Part shown: positions 15,891 to 24,165 of the stretch, in pieces
Layout: each line of letters begins with the position of its first letter
Numbering within the stretch: the first letter of the stretch is position 1
Notes under the pieces: model-generated
Databases searched by the model: none
What the model saw: the letters and a program-made list of their open reading frames with translations, nothing else
Told to the model about the DNA's origin: nothing
Translations under genes and position numbers: made by a program
From: Saprospiraceae bacterium
GTDB taxonomy: Bacteria > Bacteroidota > Bacteroidia > Chitinophagales > Saprospiraceae
Reading direction: 5' to 3'
DNA length: 38,522 nucleotides
Assembly: GCA_026993525.1 (NCBI GenBank)
Contig: JALWSS010000195.1
Location: forward strand, 1 to 38,522

Positions 15891-17198
15891 ATGTACATAG
15901 CAATGATCGTTGCGTTCGTGATCGGGTATTTCTTCATTGCAATGGAACACCCGTTCAAAATTGACAAAGCCGCCACAGCCGTACTGACCGGGGTGATATG
16001 TTGGGTGTTGCTGGTGATAGGAAAGGAAACCATCCTGGCGGGCATGGACATGGAGCAAATTGACGCTGCGTTATTGGAGCACGTCGGTGAAATAGCGGAG
16101 ATACTGTTCTTCCTGATGGGAGCAATGACCATTGTTGAACTGGTGGATGCACACAAAGGCTTTGAAGTGGTGACCAACCGGATCAACACCACCAACAGGG
16201 TTAAGCTGCTTTGGATCATCAGCATCATTTCCTTCTTTTTCTCTGCCGTACTCGACAACCTTACCACCTCCATTGTCATGGCTGCCCTGATAAGAAAGCT
16301 GATGCGGGAAAAGGAGGACATCTGGATTTTCGGCGGGGTAGTGGTGGTTGCCGCCAATGCCGGCGGGGCATGGAGCCCAATCGGAGACGTTACCACCATC
16401 ATGCTGTGGATAGGTGGCCAGATAACGGCTTTGAACATCATCATCAAAGTGCTGTTGCCCAGTATTGTTTGCCTTTTGGTTCCGCTTTTGATCCTTTCGG
16501 TTCGGGAAAAAGGCACCATTGAAAAGCCCAATGGAGATGAAGTGGAACATGAAGAGCACCATGTTTCCAGCTTTGAGCAGAAGTTGGTTTTCTGGATGGG
16601 AGTGCTGGGTTTGCTGTTTGTGCCTGTGTTCAAGACCGTAACGCACCTGCCTCCGTTTCTGGGTATGTTGTTCAGCCTCGGTGTCCTCTGGGTAACAACT
16701 GAAATGTTGCATCGCCGCATGAAGCCGGAGCCAAATCACAAACTGTTGGTAGCCAGTGTCATTCAACGCATCGATACGCCCAGTGTGTTGTTTTTTCTCG
16801 GAATACTCCTGGCGGTCTCCAGCTTGCAAACTGCCGGGCACCTGGCGCAACTGGCCCTCGCCATGGATACGCACATCGGAAACATGTACATCATCAACAC
16901 CCTGATCGGCTTGCTGTCAGCCGTGGTGGACAACGTGCCGCTGGTGGCTGGTGCCATGGGGATGTACCCCATGAGCGTCTATCCGGTTGACCACCCGTTT
17001 TGGGAACTGCTGGCCTACTGTGCAGGTACCGGCGGAAGTGTCCTCATCATCGGTTCGGCTGCGGGCGTGGCCATCATGGGCATTCTGAAGATAGATTTCA
17101 TCTGGTATCTCAAAAAGATCAGTTGGCTGGCGCTGGTGGGGTACCTGGCAGGAGTGCTGACTTATTATTTTCTGGTGGCAGTGGAGCATGTGGGTTAG
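15891..17198 (+). CDS. nhaD: NhaD-family Na+/H+ antiporter
   Basis: An inner-membrane sodium/proton antiporter of the ion-transporter superfamily. The 435-residue protein has about 11-12 hydrophobic helices. Typical NhaD segments are FFLMGAMTIVELVDAHKGFEVV, FFFSAVLDNLTTSIVMAALIRKL, the re-entrant motif GGAWSPIGDVTTIMLWIGGQ (near residues 158-177), FFLGILLAVSSLQTAGHL, LLSAVVDNVPLVAGAMGMYP and GTGGSVLIIGSAAGVAIMG. The paired Asp-Asn motifs (LDNLTT and VDNVPL) and the Gly/Ser-rich loops are the expected ion path. The ATG at 15891 opens directly with a membrane helix. It suits a marine or saline habitat, together with TrkAH, but this is inference. Confidence 0.94.
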   Translation: MYIAMIVAFVIGYFFIAMEHPFKIDKAATAVLTGVICWVLLVIGKETILAGMDMEQIDAALLEHVGEIAEILFFLMGAMTIVELVDAHKGFEVVTNRINTTNRVKLLWIISIISFFFSAVLDNLTTSIVMAALIRKLMREKEDIWIFGGVVVVAANAGGAWSPIGDVTTIMLWIGGQITALNIIIKVLLPSIVCLLVPLLILSVREKGTIEKPNGDEVEHEEHHVSSFEQKLVFWMGVLGLLFVPVFKTVTHLPPFLGMLFSLGVLWVTTEMLHRRMKPEPNHKLLVASVIQRIDTPSVLFFLGILLAVSSLQTAGHLAQLALAMDTHIGNMYIINTLIGLLSAVVDNVPLVAGAMGMYPMSVYPVDHPFWELLAYCAGTGGSVLIIGSAAGVAIMGILKIDFIWYLKKISWLALVGYLAGVLTYYFLVAVEHVG

Positions 17199-17220
17199 TC
17201 GTGGTTTTAAACAGACGGGG

Positions 17221-17250
17221 TTGGCCGGCCGGGGACTATAATTATCTTTG
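17221..17250 (+). promoter_or_regulatory. Promoter of the amidohydrolase-like gene
   Basis: TTG (17221-17223), a 19-bp spacer and TATCTTTG (17243-17250): both elements and their spacing match the Bacteroidota sigma-A consensus. It is the best full promoter in the window; the start codon is 30 bp downstream. Confidence 0.75.
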
Positions 17251-17279
17251 CCTGACAAACACGATCAAACACCTGACGC

Positions 17280-18560
17280 ATGAAACCCACCCTTAGCCTG
17301 TTGCTTTCTTTTTTTCTTTTCAATATTTCCTTCGGTCAATATGTACCCGTTCCGGCACCCGCCCAGTCTGATCCGGTGCTGATCAGCGGTGCCACCGTAC
17401 ACCTGGGCACCGGCACAGTCATGGAAAATGCCGATGTGGCATTTGCCGAAGGAAAAATTACTGCGGTGGTACCTTCCGGTACGCAACAGTTTCCCAACCA
17501 CAGGGTCATCGAAGCAAAGGGCATGCATGTTTACCCGGGTTTCATCGCAACCAACACCACCCTTGGCCTTCAGGAAATTGGCGCAGTGAGGGCAACCAAT
17601 GACAACCGGGAACTGGGGCAGTTCAACCCCAACATCCGATCGTTGATCGCCTTCAACACAGATTCCGAAATCACTCCCACCGTCAGGTCTATGGGCGTAC
17701 TCATGGCAGAAGTCGTTCCTCAGGGCGGTCGCATTTCGGGCAGTTCCAGCGTGGTGCAACTGGATGCCTGGAACTGGGAAGATGCCTCTTACAAACCCGA
17801 CTTTGCCATTCATCTGAGCTGGCCGTCTTCTTCAAGTTACAACTGGCGCCAACACCGCATGGAGCGCAATGAAAGGTACGCTGAGCAATTGCGCGAAGTG
17901 GAAAGTTTCTTCGACCAGGCTCAGGCTTACAGCCAGACGCCGGAACACGAAAGGGTGAACCTGAAGTTTGAAGCCATGCGGGGCCTGTTTGACGGAACCA
18001 AAAAATTGTTCGTTCACGCCAATACGGTTCAGGCCATTCAGGAAGCCGTGCTTTTTGCCGAGCGATACGCGCTCATCCCGACCATCGTCGGCGGCAGGGA
18101 TGCCTGGATGATCACCGATTTTCTGGTGGAACACAAAGTGCCGGTTATCCTGGATTCTACCCATCGGACCCCTGCCAGAGAGGATGAGGCCGTGGATCAA
18201 CCGTTTAGGGAACCGGCCATTTTGCAGGAGGCAGGGGTATTGTTTTGCCAGTCCCACGAAGGCTTTTGGCAATACCGCAACCTGGCATTTCAGGCCGGTC
18301 AGGCGGTGGCCTACGGGCTGCCCTATGAAGAGGCCGTGAAAAGCCTGACCCTCAACGCCGCCAAAATCCTCGGCATTGATGATACCTGCGGTTCAATTGA
18401 ACCCGGTAAAGATGCTACGCTGTTCATCAGCCAGGGGGATGCCCTGGATATGCGTACCAACAAGCTCACCCATGCTTTCATTCAAGGAAGAGAAATAAAC
18501 CTGGACAACAAACAGGAGATGCTGTACAGAAGGTTTAAGAAGAAGTACCAGAACAAGTGA
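17280..18560 (+). CDS. Secreted amidohydrolase-like protein lacking the HxH metal motif
   Basis: A 426-residue exported protein (signal peptide ending NISFGQ near residue 20) with an amidohydrolase fold. The composite beta-sandwich is seen at the N-terminus (ISGATVHLGTGTVMENADVAFAEGKITAV) and returns at the end (GSIEPGKDATLFISQGD). The barrel start reads HVYPGFIATNTTLG, where family members usually have PGFIDxHxH: Ala90, Asn92 and Thr94 replace Asp, His and His. A His remains at KLFVHANT (about 246). The segment ERYALIPTIVGGRDAW also departs from the usual second His motif. Related Bacteroidota proteins of this divergent branch exist, so it is probably an intact gene with altered chemistry or a non-catalytic role. 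A clear promoter precedes it. Confidence 0.8.
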   Translation: MKPTLSLLLSFFLFNISFGQYVPVPAPAQSDPVLISGATVHLGTGTVMENADVAFAEGKITAVVPSGTQQFPNHRVIEAKGMHVYPGFIATNTTLGLQEIGAVRATNDNRELGQFNPNIRSLIAFNTDSEITPTVRSMGVLMAEVVPQGGRISGSSSVVQLDAWNWEDASYKPDFAIHLSWPSSSSYNWRQHRMERNERYAEQLREVESFFDQAQAYSQTPEHERVNLKFEAMRGLFDGTKKLFVHANTVQAIQEAVLFAERYALIPTIVGGRDAWMITDFLVEHKVPVILDSTHRTPAREDEAVDQPFREPAILQEAGVLFCQSHEGFWQYRNLAFQAGQAVAYGLPYEEAVKSLTLNAAKILGIDDTCGSIEPGKDATLFISQGDALDMRTNKLTHAFIQGREINLDNKQEMLYRRFKKKYQNK

Positions 18561-18870
18561 ATATACTCCAAACTACCCACCCACACTTGTGACCTGAGTG
18601 ATGGATTATTCTCAAACCACTTTGAGTTGAGTATATGTAAGGTCAGGATATACTGCAAAAAGTCGCTTTTCCGAAGGAACCACGTCGTTTTACCCACGTT
18701 TACTAAACCTCCAAAGGTTTGGTAAACGTCTAATCCAGGGTTTGGTAAACTTCTGATCAGAACTGGTTGGAAGACCGTACTCGTTCGGCCAATGGGCGAC
18801 AAAGAGCGGGGTTGATATGGCAGAAAAAAAGTATGGGTCTTAACTTCGGACAAAACAAAATATTCAGGTC
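18561..18870. other. Intergenic region with one palindromic repeat
   Basis: This 310-bp gap has no supported gene. It contains a 34-bp palindrome at 18696-18729 (arms ACGTTTACTAAACCT and AGGTTTGGTAAACGT, one mismatch, 4-nt loop) and a half copy of its right arm at 18738-18751. No Rho-independent terminator for the amidohydrolase gene is seen. TAACTTCG at 18841-18848, one base off a -7 box, may belong to the following T9SS gene but has no partner element. Confidence 0.6.
18696..18729. repeat. GTTTAC..GTAAAC palindrome
   Basis: A 15-bp stem with one mismatch and a CCAA loop; a second right arm follows within 10 bp. I recall closely similar hairpins between genes in other Bacteroidota, which suggests a dispersed REP-like family. 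Confidence 0.7.
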
Positions 18871-20559
18871 ATGAAAAATTCACTACTCCTTTTTGTCTCA
18901 CTTTTTTGTTTCTCTTCGGTAAACGGGCAGTTGTGGTTGCCATTCCAAGATTTGCACACAGTGGTAAATCCCTGCAACCCCACTCAGACGATAACAGTGC
19001 CGGACCATTGGATGGTTTACCAGACGGTGAATGATCAATGGGACGGTGACGTGGACACTACGCGGTGTTTTCCATTTTCTCAGGCCAGTGAAGGCGCAAA
19101 TTGTGATCTGTCTTCTCTTGACAGCGAACGTCCTTTGTTCATTAGGGCGAAGTTCGATTCCATGGTTTTGGAACCGAACACGGTTTACAATTTCTTTCTG
19201 GCAATCGATAACTCGCAGCTACTGCAATACCCCATTGACTATGGCACGAATTGCAGTAATTCAGTTTGCACGGGGTTTCTGGCGGGTGTTGAAATTCCCG
19301 ATGAGTCGGGAACCGGCAAAATACTCCGCTGGTACCAGATGAACGAGGGCCCTAACAACGATTTCGGTCACTTTTCTTACTGCTTCCTTTCCGAAAAATT
19401 CGGTGGAACCCTGAAATACCTCATCGCAAAAATCACCTTCACCGCTGAACTGCCGGCAAACGCAATACTGTACTTTGAAACGGGAGGCGTCATGGAACAT
19501 GATGCATCTTTCTGGGAGATTCCCAATCCAACCATTGTACCTGATATCTATTTCAATGGCAGTTCCTACGATGCCGGCATCTCAGAACTCTACAATAGTA
19601 ACGGGTGGATTTACCATTTCCTCTTTCTGTATCCTGACACCGGCTATCCGTCTCCTCAACACATCGGATACCACGAGGTGCAGATCAGCCCCAACAAGCC
19701 ACAGCCGCAAGAGATCAATCTCATCGCCGGTCAGAACGAGGTGCTGATGTTCCAACCGTTCACGCAATTGCGGGGTGGAATGGTGGAAGGCGATACCCTC
19801 AGGCACCAGGTTAATCTCGTCTCAAACGGAATGAGCATGTGCCTGGAGCAGGTGGTGGAACTCGTCTTCAACGACGGTACCAGTTTCATTTACAATTACG
19901 GGGATATCCACTTCGGCAATTACAACGCCTGCTTCATGTTCCGCAAGGGCGGCCGTCTGAAGATCGGGGATGGGGCCACTTTTAATTACGGGAACTACGG
20001 CCTGGGCATACTGGCCATGTTTCCGGACTCAAAACTGGAATTCGGTGAAAATGCCACCCTCATCATTGATGGCCGCATGATGCTGATGGGCTACCCGGAA
20101 GCACCGGAGAAAGAACTGCACATCGAGCTGAAGCCCGGGCAAAAACTGGTTTTCAGCGAGCGCTCCAGATTGATGAGGGGGCATTGGACCACTGTTCCCG
20201 TCCATCTGAACGTGCACATGCTGGGCGGTGAACTGGACGATGCAAACCTCCCTCCTGATGACAGGGCCCTGATACGTCGAATCTATCCAGAGGTGAAGGG
20301 CCGTCTGAAAGACAACCTGACGGTCAGTCCCAATCCAAATCCCGGAACTTTTGAAGTTCAGATAACGGTGAATGAGCCAGTCCAGGCCGGCTTTCAGCTC
20401 TTAACCCCCGATGGCAAGGCGGTTGGCACACCCATCCGAAAAACGCTCGACAAGGGCCTCAATTCCATCCCGCTTACATGGTCAGTGCCACCGGGTGTTT
20501 ACCTGCTCCGGGTGAACACCGGCCGGGACATTGCGACGAAAAAGATTCTGGTGCAGTAA
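18871..20559 (+). CDS. Secreted protein with T9SS sorting domain
   Basis: A 562-residue cargo protein. Signal peptide: MKNSLLLFVSLFCFSSVNG, cut before QLWLPF. The mature region has no enzyme motif that I recognise; residues about 330-440 contain a run of beta-helix-like Gly/Asn/Phe strands (GDIHFGNYNACFMFRKGG, IGDGATFNYGNYGLGI, LEFGENATLIIDGRM), as in right-handed beta-helix surface proteins. The C-terminal domain is a type A sorting signal: LTVSPNPNPGTFEVQITV, GFQLLTPDGKAVG, VPPGVYLLRVNTG, and a final KKILVQ. The export route is type IX and the product is likely cell-surface or released. Ligand and role are unknown. Confidence 0.88.
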   Translation: MKNSLLLFVSLFCFSSVNGQLWLPFQDLHTVVNPCNPTQTITVPDHWMVYQTVNDQWDGDVDTTRCFPFSQASEGANCDLSSLDSERPLFIRAKFDSMVLEPNTVYNFFLAIDNSQLLQYPIDYGTNCSNSVCTGFLAGVEIPDESGTGKILRWYQMNEGPNNDFGHFSYCFLSEKFGGTLKYLIAKITFTAELPANAILYFETGGVMEHDASFWEIPNPTIVPDIYFNGSSYDAGISELYNSNGWIYHFLFLYPDTGYPSPQHIGYHEVQISPNKPQPQEINLIAGQNEVLMFQPFTQLRGGMVEGDTLRHQVNLVSNGMSMCLEQVVELVFNDGTSFIYNYGDIHFGNYNACFMFRKGGRLKIGDGATFNYGNYGLGILAMFPDSKLEFGENATLIIDGRMMLMGYPEAPEKELHIELKPGQKLVFSERSRLMRGHWTTVPVHLNVHMLGGELDDANLPPDDRALIRRIYPEVKGRLKDNLTVSPNPNPGTFEVQITVNEPVQAGFQLLTPDGKAVGTPIRKTLDKGLNSIPLTWSVPPGVYLLRVNTGRDIATKKILVQ

Positions 20560-20650
20560 GTGCAGGGTCCTCAGCAAAAAGGCATTACACGTTGGAGTTG
20601 ACTGCAACTGTCGTTGGCTGATCCCAAGTCAAGCCTGGGAATCGGGATCA

Positions 20651-20710
20651 ACCCCTCTGAACCCCTCTGAACCCCTCTCAACTCCTCTCAACCTTCCAAC
20701 CCTCTCAACC
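20651..20710. repeat. 10-bp minisatellite abutting the S9 peptidase stop
   Basis: About six degenerate units of ACCCCTCTGA/ACCCCTCTCA fill 20651-20710. The array ends exactly at the stop codon of the minus-strand peptidase gene (20711-20713). On the sense strand it reads as GTTGAGAGG-like purine-rich units. Confidence 0.85.
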
Positions 20711-22756
20711 TCACTCTTTTTCATGCTTTTCAAACCAGCCCAGCACGTACAGCACTTTCGACATCAGGTAGCTCGGTTTCCTCGCAATGCCGTGTGAGGC
20801 CTCCGGAAATCGCACCATCGCCGCATCCACTCCCGCCAGTTTCAGTGCGGTGTAAAACTGTTCGGACTCCTCGATGGGGGTGCGGTAATCCACCTCCCCA
20901 GTCAAAAGCATGGTAGGGGTTTTCACATTGCCGGCGTAGGTGATGGGCGAGCGCTTCATGTAGTGTTCCAGTTGGTTCCAGGGCAGGCCGGGAAACCAGT
21001 AGCGGTAGAAAAAAGCCGGGTTGTCGGAAGTGAGCACGAAACTGTACCAGTTGATGACGGGTTTGGCCACCACCGCTGCCCGGAAGCGGTCGGTGTGGCC
21101 GACGATCCAGGCGGTGAGTACGCCGCCCCCGCTGCCACCGGTCACAAAGAGGTTTTCTTCGTCAACATTGCCGGAGGCGATAACGGCATCCACGACGCTC
21201 ATCAGGTCGTCGAAATCCTGGCTGGGGTAGTTGTGGTGGATCTCGTTGCCGAAATCGCTGCCGTAGCCTGAGCTGCCCCGCGGGTTGGCATACACCACGA
21301 GGTAGCCGGCAGCAGCGTAGAGCTGGATTTCGGCAGCGAAGTGGTTGCCGTACATGGCAAATGGGCCGCCGTGAATTTCCAGAATGAGGGGATATTTTTT
21401 TGCCGGATCAAAACCGGGCGGGTAACAGACCCAGTATTGGATATCCAAACCGTCGAAGCTGCTTTTGCACCAGTGCTCTTCCACTTTTCCGAGGCTTTTG
21501 TGCCCAAACAAGTCGTCATTGAGATGTGTGATGCGGTTGACCTTTCCATCGGGGGTGCAGGTGGCCAGATCGGCAGGGTGGGTGGCGTCACCGTGGGTGA
21601 AGGCAATGCGATCGTTCCGGGAAACGGAGTAACTGCCACCGCTGTACGGCCTGCCAATGGAGAGGCCGCTGACCTTTCCGGTGATGTCCCGGCTTTTTCC
21701 GTCGAGGGTCATCAGGGCCACTTTTGTTTGTCCCCGGTCGTCGTATTGAAAGTAAATGCCTTTGCCATCGCCGCTCCACCGGATGTTTTGGATGCTCCGG
21801 TCAAAATCCCGGCTGATGAGGCGGGGCCCGGAGCCGTCCCGGTTCATGACGTACAGCTTGTTGATCTGGTAGCCGAGGTACTGCTCGTCGTGGCCGGTGT
21901 AGGCGATTAGCTTGCCGTTCGGAGAAAGCACGGGGTTGCTGTCAGGCCCTTTTCGGTTGGTCAGGGCATTTGGTGTGCCGCCATTCAGGTTCACTTCGTA
22001 AATCTCGCTGTTGGCAGGTTCGGTTTCTGAATCGGGGTGGCGGTTGGCGGAGAAGAGCAGGCTTTGGCTGTCAGCACTCCAAACAGGATTGCCGCAATTG
22101 TATGGCCCTTCGGTCAATTGTCGGGGCGTGCCACCCTCCACCGGCAGTACAAAGAGCTGGCGGTGGCCGGGGCGGAGGTAGCCGGCACCGTCGCTGCGGT
22201 ATTTCAGGTCGTCAATGTATTTGGGCGCATCGGCCCATTTGGCGCCTTTGGGGGACGCCGGCAGTTTCACCGGGCTGCTTTTTTCTTCGGCAACAAACAT
22301 GGTGAATGCCAGCCACTTCCCGTCAGGCGACCACACCGGCCGGCCGGGCGATTCGGTCAGGTTGGTGAGCATGGCTTCCTCGCCCTTGTCCATCCAGCGC
22401 AGGTAGAGCTGGGTTTTGCCAGATTTGTCTGAGCGGTAAACCAACCGGCTGCCATCCGGCGACCAGGCAGGAGAACTGTCGTTGTGAAGACCGGAACTCA
22501 GCGCCCGCATTCCGGTACCGTCGGAATTGGCTATCCAAAGGTTGCCCAGTGTTCGGTCGGTCATTACATCCCGGAAATTCCGAAGAAATACAATCCGTGA
22601 ACCATCCGGGGAGATGGTCGGAGCGGATACGTGCTCCAACTCGAAAATGTCCATCGGCTGAAAAGTGGCCTCGGGAGCTAATTGGCCTTTTGCCGAAGGA
22701 AAAGCAAAAAGAAAGTTGCAAACTAAAGCTGTTACGAGGATTGCGAAGCGAGTCAT
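20711..22756 (-). CDS. S9-family (prolyl oligopeptidase-like) secreted peptidase
   Basis: A 681-residue serine peptidase, exported by a signal peptide (MTRFAILVTALVCNFLFAFPSAKGQ). The N-terminal 400 residues form a beta propeller of PD40/TolB-like blades, shown by repeated SPDGSRIVF, SPDGSRLVYRS, SPDGKWLAFT, WSADSQSLLFSA and LSPNGKLIAY. The alpha/beta-hydrolase domain follows: ILEIHGGPF (oxyanion side), NPRGSSGYG, the nucleophile elbow TGGSGGGVLTAW with Ser542, Asp623 in LTGEVDYRTPIEES and His655 in PEASHGIA. Such DPP/acylaminoacyl peptidases trim short peptides in the periplasm. The gene is bracketed by 10-bp minisatellites that begin at the stop codon and 4 bp before the start codon. Confidence 0.95.
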   Translation of the reverse strand: MTRFAILVTALVCNFLFAFPSAKGQLAPEATFQPMDIFELEHVSAPTISPDGSRIVFLRNFRDVMTDRTLGNLWIANSDGTGMRALSSGLHNDSSPAWSPDGSRLVYRSDKSGKTQLYLRWMDKGEEAMLTNLTESPGRPVWSPDGKWLAFTMFVAEEKSSPVKLPASPKGAKWADAPKYIDDLKYRSDGAGYLRPGHRQLFVLPVEGGTPRQLTEGPYNCGNPVWSADSQSLLFSANRHPDSETEPANSEIYEVNLNGGTPNALTNRKGPDSNPVLSPNGKLIAYTGHDEQYLGYQINKLYVMNRDGSGPRLISRDFDRSIQNIRWSGDGKGIYFQYDDRGQTKVALMTLDGKSRDITGKVSGLSIGRPYSGGSYSVSRNDRIAFTHGDATHPADLATCTPDGKVNRITHLNDDLFGHKSLGKVEEHWCKSSFDGLDIQYWVCYPPGFDPAKKYPLILEIHGGPFAMYGNHFAAEIQLYAAAGYLVVYANPRGSSGYGSDFGNEIHHNYPSQDFDDLMSVVDAVIASGNVDEENLFVTGGSGGGVLTAWIVGHTDRFRAAVVAKPVINWYSFVLTSDNPAFFYRYWFPGLPWNQLEHYMKRSPITYAGNVKTPTMLLTGEVDYRTPIEESEQFYTALKLAGVDAAMVRFPEASHGIARKPSYLMSKVLYVLGWFEKHEKE

Positions 22757-22760
22757 GTTG

Positions 22761-22855
22761 TGAGGGTTATGGAGGATTATGAAGGATTATGGAGGATTAT
22801 GAAGGGTTATGAGGGTTATGAGGGTTATGAAGGTTATGAAGGTTATGAAGGTTAG
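22761..22855. repeat. GGATTATGAA minisatellite in the 5' leader of the S9 gene
   Basis: Five 10-bp units (GGAGGATTAT type) are followed by five 9-bp units (GAGGGTTAT/GAAGGTTAT). The array begins 4 bp upstream of the peptidase start codon and occupies its leader and promoter space. The same GGATTATGA unit occurs upstream of the VWA gene at 38385-38417. Confidence 0.85.
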
Positions 22856-22880
22856 CAGGATTACTCTGTGGTTAAAAAAA

Positions 22881-22995
22881 GTTTAGAGTTTAGGGTGTAG
22901 GGTTTAGAGTTTGGAGGGGCTAGCTCTGACTACGAGCTACAGCCTGCCCCGAGGTATCGGGGAGCCACGAGCCACGAGCTACGAGCCACGAGCTA
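22881..22995. repeat. TTTAGGG-like and GAGCTAC arrays at the 3' end of the CDF gene
   Basis: 22881-22914 is built of GTTTAGAG/GTTTAGGG/GTGTAGGG units. 22928-22995 has repeated CTACGAG/CCACGAG units with a CCCCGAGGTATCGGGG hairpin inside. The last unit overlaps the stop codon of the CDF gene. Other copies of the TTTAGGG-like units lie at 23997-24018, 24070-24097 and, inverted, at 37208-37238. Confidence 0.75.
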
Positions 22996-23961
22996 CAAAA
23001 GGCTGTCCTCCGAATGTCGCTGGTTGGAGGAGATGTTGTCCACCGTCCAGGTGAGGGTTTTTACGAAGGGTTTTTTGCGTTCGGGGCAGTTTGTTTTCTG
23101 GCAGATGGGGCAGGCGGCCGGGCGGCAGGGGTCGGTGTGTACGAACATTTCGACACTGGTGCCAAAATGTTTTTGGACGGTGGCTTCAATGTCGTCCAGT
23201 TCGGAGTGGGCCTCTTTCACGCTCAGGTACCAGGGCACGGTGAGGTGGAAGTCGAGGTGCAGCACCGCTCCGTATTTGATGATTCGCAGGTTGTGGATGT
23301 CGATCCAGTTTTCCCTTCGGTTTTTCTGAAGACAGTCAACCAGCCTGGCCAGCAATTGCTCGTCGGCCTCGTCCATCACCCCGGCGATGGAGCTCCGGAC
23401 GATCCGGTAGCCCGTGAAGATAATGACTATGGCGAAAATGATGGCCACGAGGCTGTCAACCCACAGCCAACCGGTGAAGCGCAGCAGAAACAGACCGCCC
23501 ACGATGCCCAGGGTGGTCCAGGTGTCGGATTGCAGGTGGCTGCCGCTGGCCACCAGTGCCAGGCTGTTGTTTTTGCGGCCTTGCCGAACGGCTATCCAAC
23601 CCACGATGAAATTGGCCACCGCCGAAATTGCGACGAGAAAAATACCTTCGTCGAGGTTTCCGATCGGTTGGGGCGTTTGCAGGCGTTTGAGGGCCTCGAA
23701 AATGATGAGGAGTCCGGCTATGGTGATCAGCGCCCCCTCGATGCCGGCAGAAATGAATTCGACTTTGCCGTGGCCGTAAGGGTGCTCCCGGTCGCGGGGC
23801 CTGGCCGATAAGTACAGGCTGTAAAGGCCGATAAAACCCGCCATAACATTTACCGTGCTCTCCATGGCATCGGTCAGCACGGCCACTGAGTCCGTCAGCC
23901 ACCAGGCCAGCACCTTGATGGCAAAAAGCGTCAGCCCCACGCTGACGACGAGCCATTGCAC
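22993..23961 (-). CDS. Cation diffusion facilitator (CDF) family transporter
   Basis: An inner-membrane divalent-cation/H+ antiporter, 322 residues, with about five or six membrane helices then a cytosolic domain (about 190-290). Motifs: LTDAMESTVNVMAGFIG in helix 2 and GSHLQSDTWTTLG in helix 5. His142 and Asp146 match the FieF-type metal site, while Glu34 and Asn38 stand where FieF has Asp45 and Asp49. PRDREHPYGHGKVEF is conserved. The C-terminus has Cys residues (CRPAACPICQKTNCPE) that could bind zinc. The start is uncertain: the GTG at 23961 is the best codon, yet the frame is open upstream and reads QQNIK, like homologues, before running into TTTAGGG repeats. The TAG stop lies inside a repeat. 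Confidence 0.9.
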   Translation of the reverse strand: MQWLVVSVGLTLFAIKVLAWWLTDSVAVLTDAMESTVNVMAGFIGLYSLYLSARPRDREHPYGHGKVEFISAGIEGALITIAGLLIIFEALKRLQTPQPIGNLDEGIFLVAISAVANFIVGWIAVRQGRKNNSLALVASGSHLQSDTWTTLGIVGGLFLLRFTGWLWVDSLVAIIFAIVIIFTGYRIVRSSIAGVMDEADEQLLARLVDCLQKNRRENWIDIHNLRIIKYGAVLHLDFHLTVPWYLSVKEAHSELDDIEATVQKHFGTSVEMFVHTDPCRPAACPICQKTNCPERKKPFVKTLTWTVDNISSNQRHSEDSLL

Positions 23962-24017
23962 TTTGATATTTTGTTGGGCGGAGTTGATGGGTTTGGATGG
24001 TTTAGGGTTTAGGGTGT

Positions 24018-24069
24018 AGCCTGTCCGGCCCGTCTGGCCGCCGGACAGGCTGGCGCCAGGCCAGACGGG
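24018..24069. repeat. Interleaved inverted repeats (pseudoknot-type arrangement)
   Basis: Arm A AGCCTGTCCGGC (24018-24029) pairs perfectly with 24040-24051. Arm B CCCGTCTGGCC (24029-24039), which is the loop of A, pairs perfectly with GGCCAGACGGG (24059-24069). CTGGCGCCAG (24050-24059) is a separate 10-bp palindrome. A related but degenerate sequence is at 38469-38486. TTTAGGG-like units flank it on both sides. Confidence 0.8.
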
Positions 24070-24116
24070 GGTGTAGGGTGTAGGGTTTAGGGTTTGGAGC
24101 AGCGATGAAACCTTTC

Positions 24117-24165
24117 ATCCCTCATCCCTCATCCCTCATCCCTCATCCCTCATCCCTCATCCCTC
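24117..24165. repeat. 7 x 7-bp ATCCCTC minisatellite
   Basis: Seven exact ATCCCTC units in tandem. On the minus strand they read GAGGGAT, and the stop TGA of the AlkD-like gene (24157-24159) is formed at a unit junction. Confidence 0.95.

Noticed and set aside
15653-16720. 355-codon open frame on the minus strand opposite nhaD
   Set aside because: Low-complexity Ser/Thr/Met composition and full overlap with the well-supported nhaD; a shadow frame.
23014-23811. 265-codon plus-strand frame opposite the CDF gene
   Set aside because: No recognisable fold; the antisense of conserved CDF codons.
22881-24097. TTTAGGG repeats as telomere-like ends or plant contamination
   Set aside because: Units are mixed (GTTTAGAG, GTGTAGGG), short, internal and next to bacterial genes on both sides.
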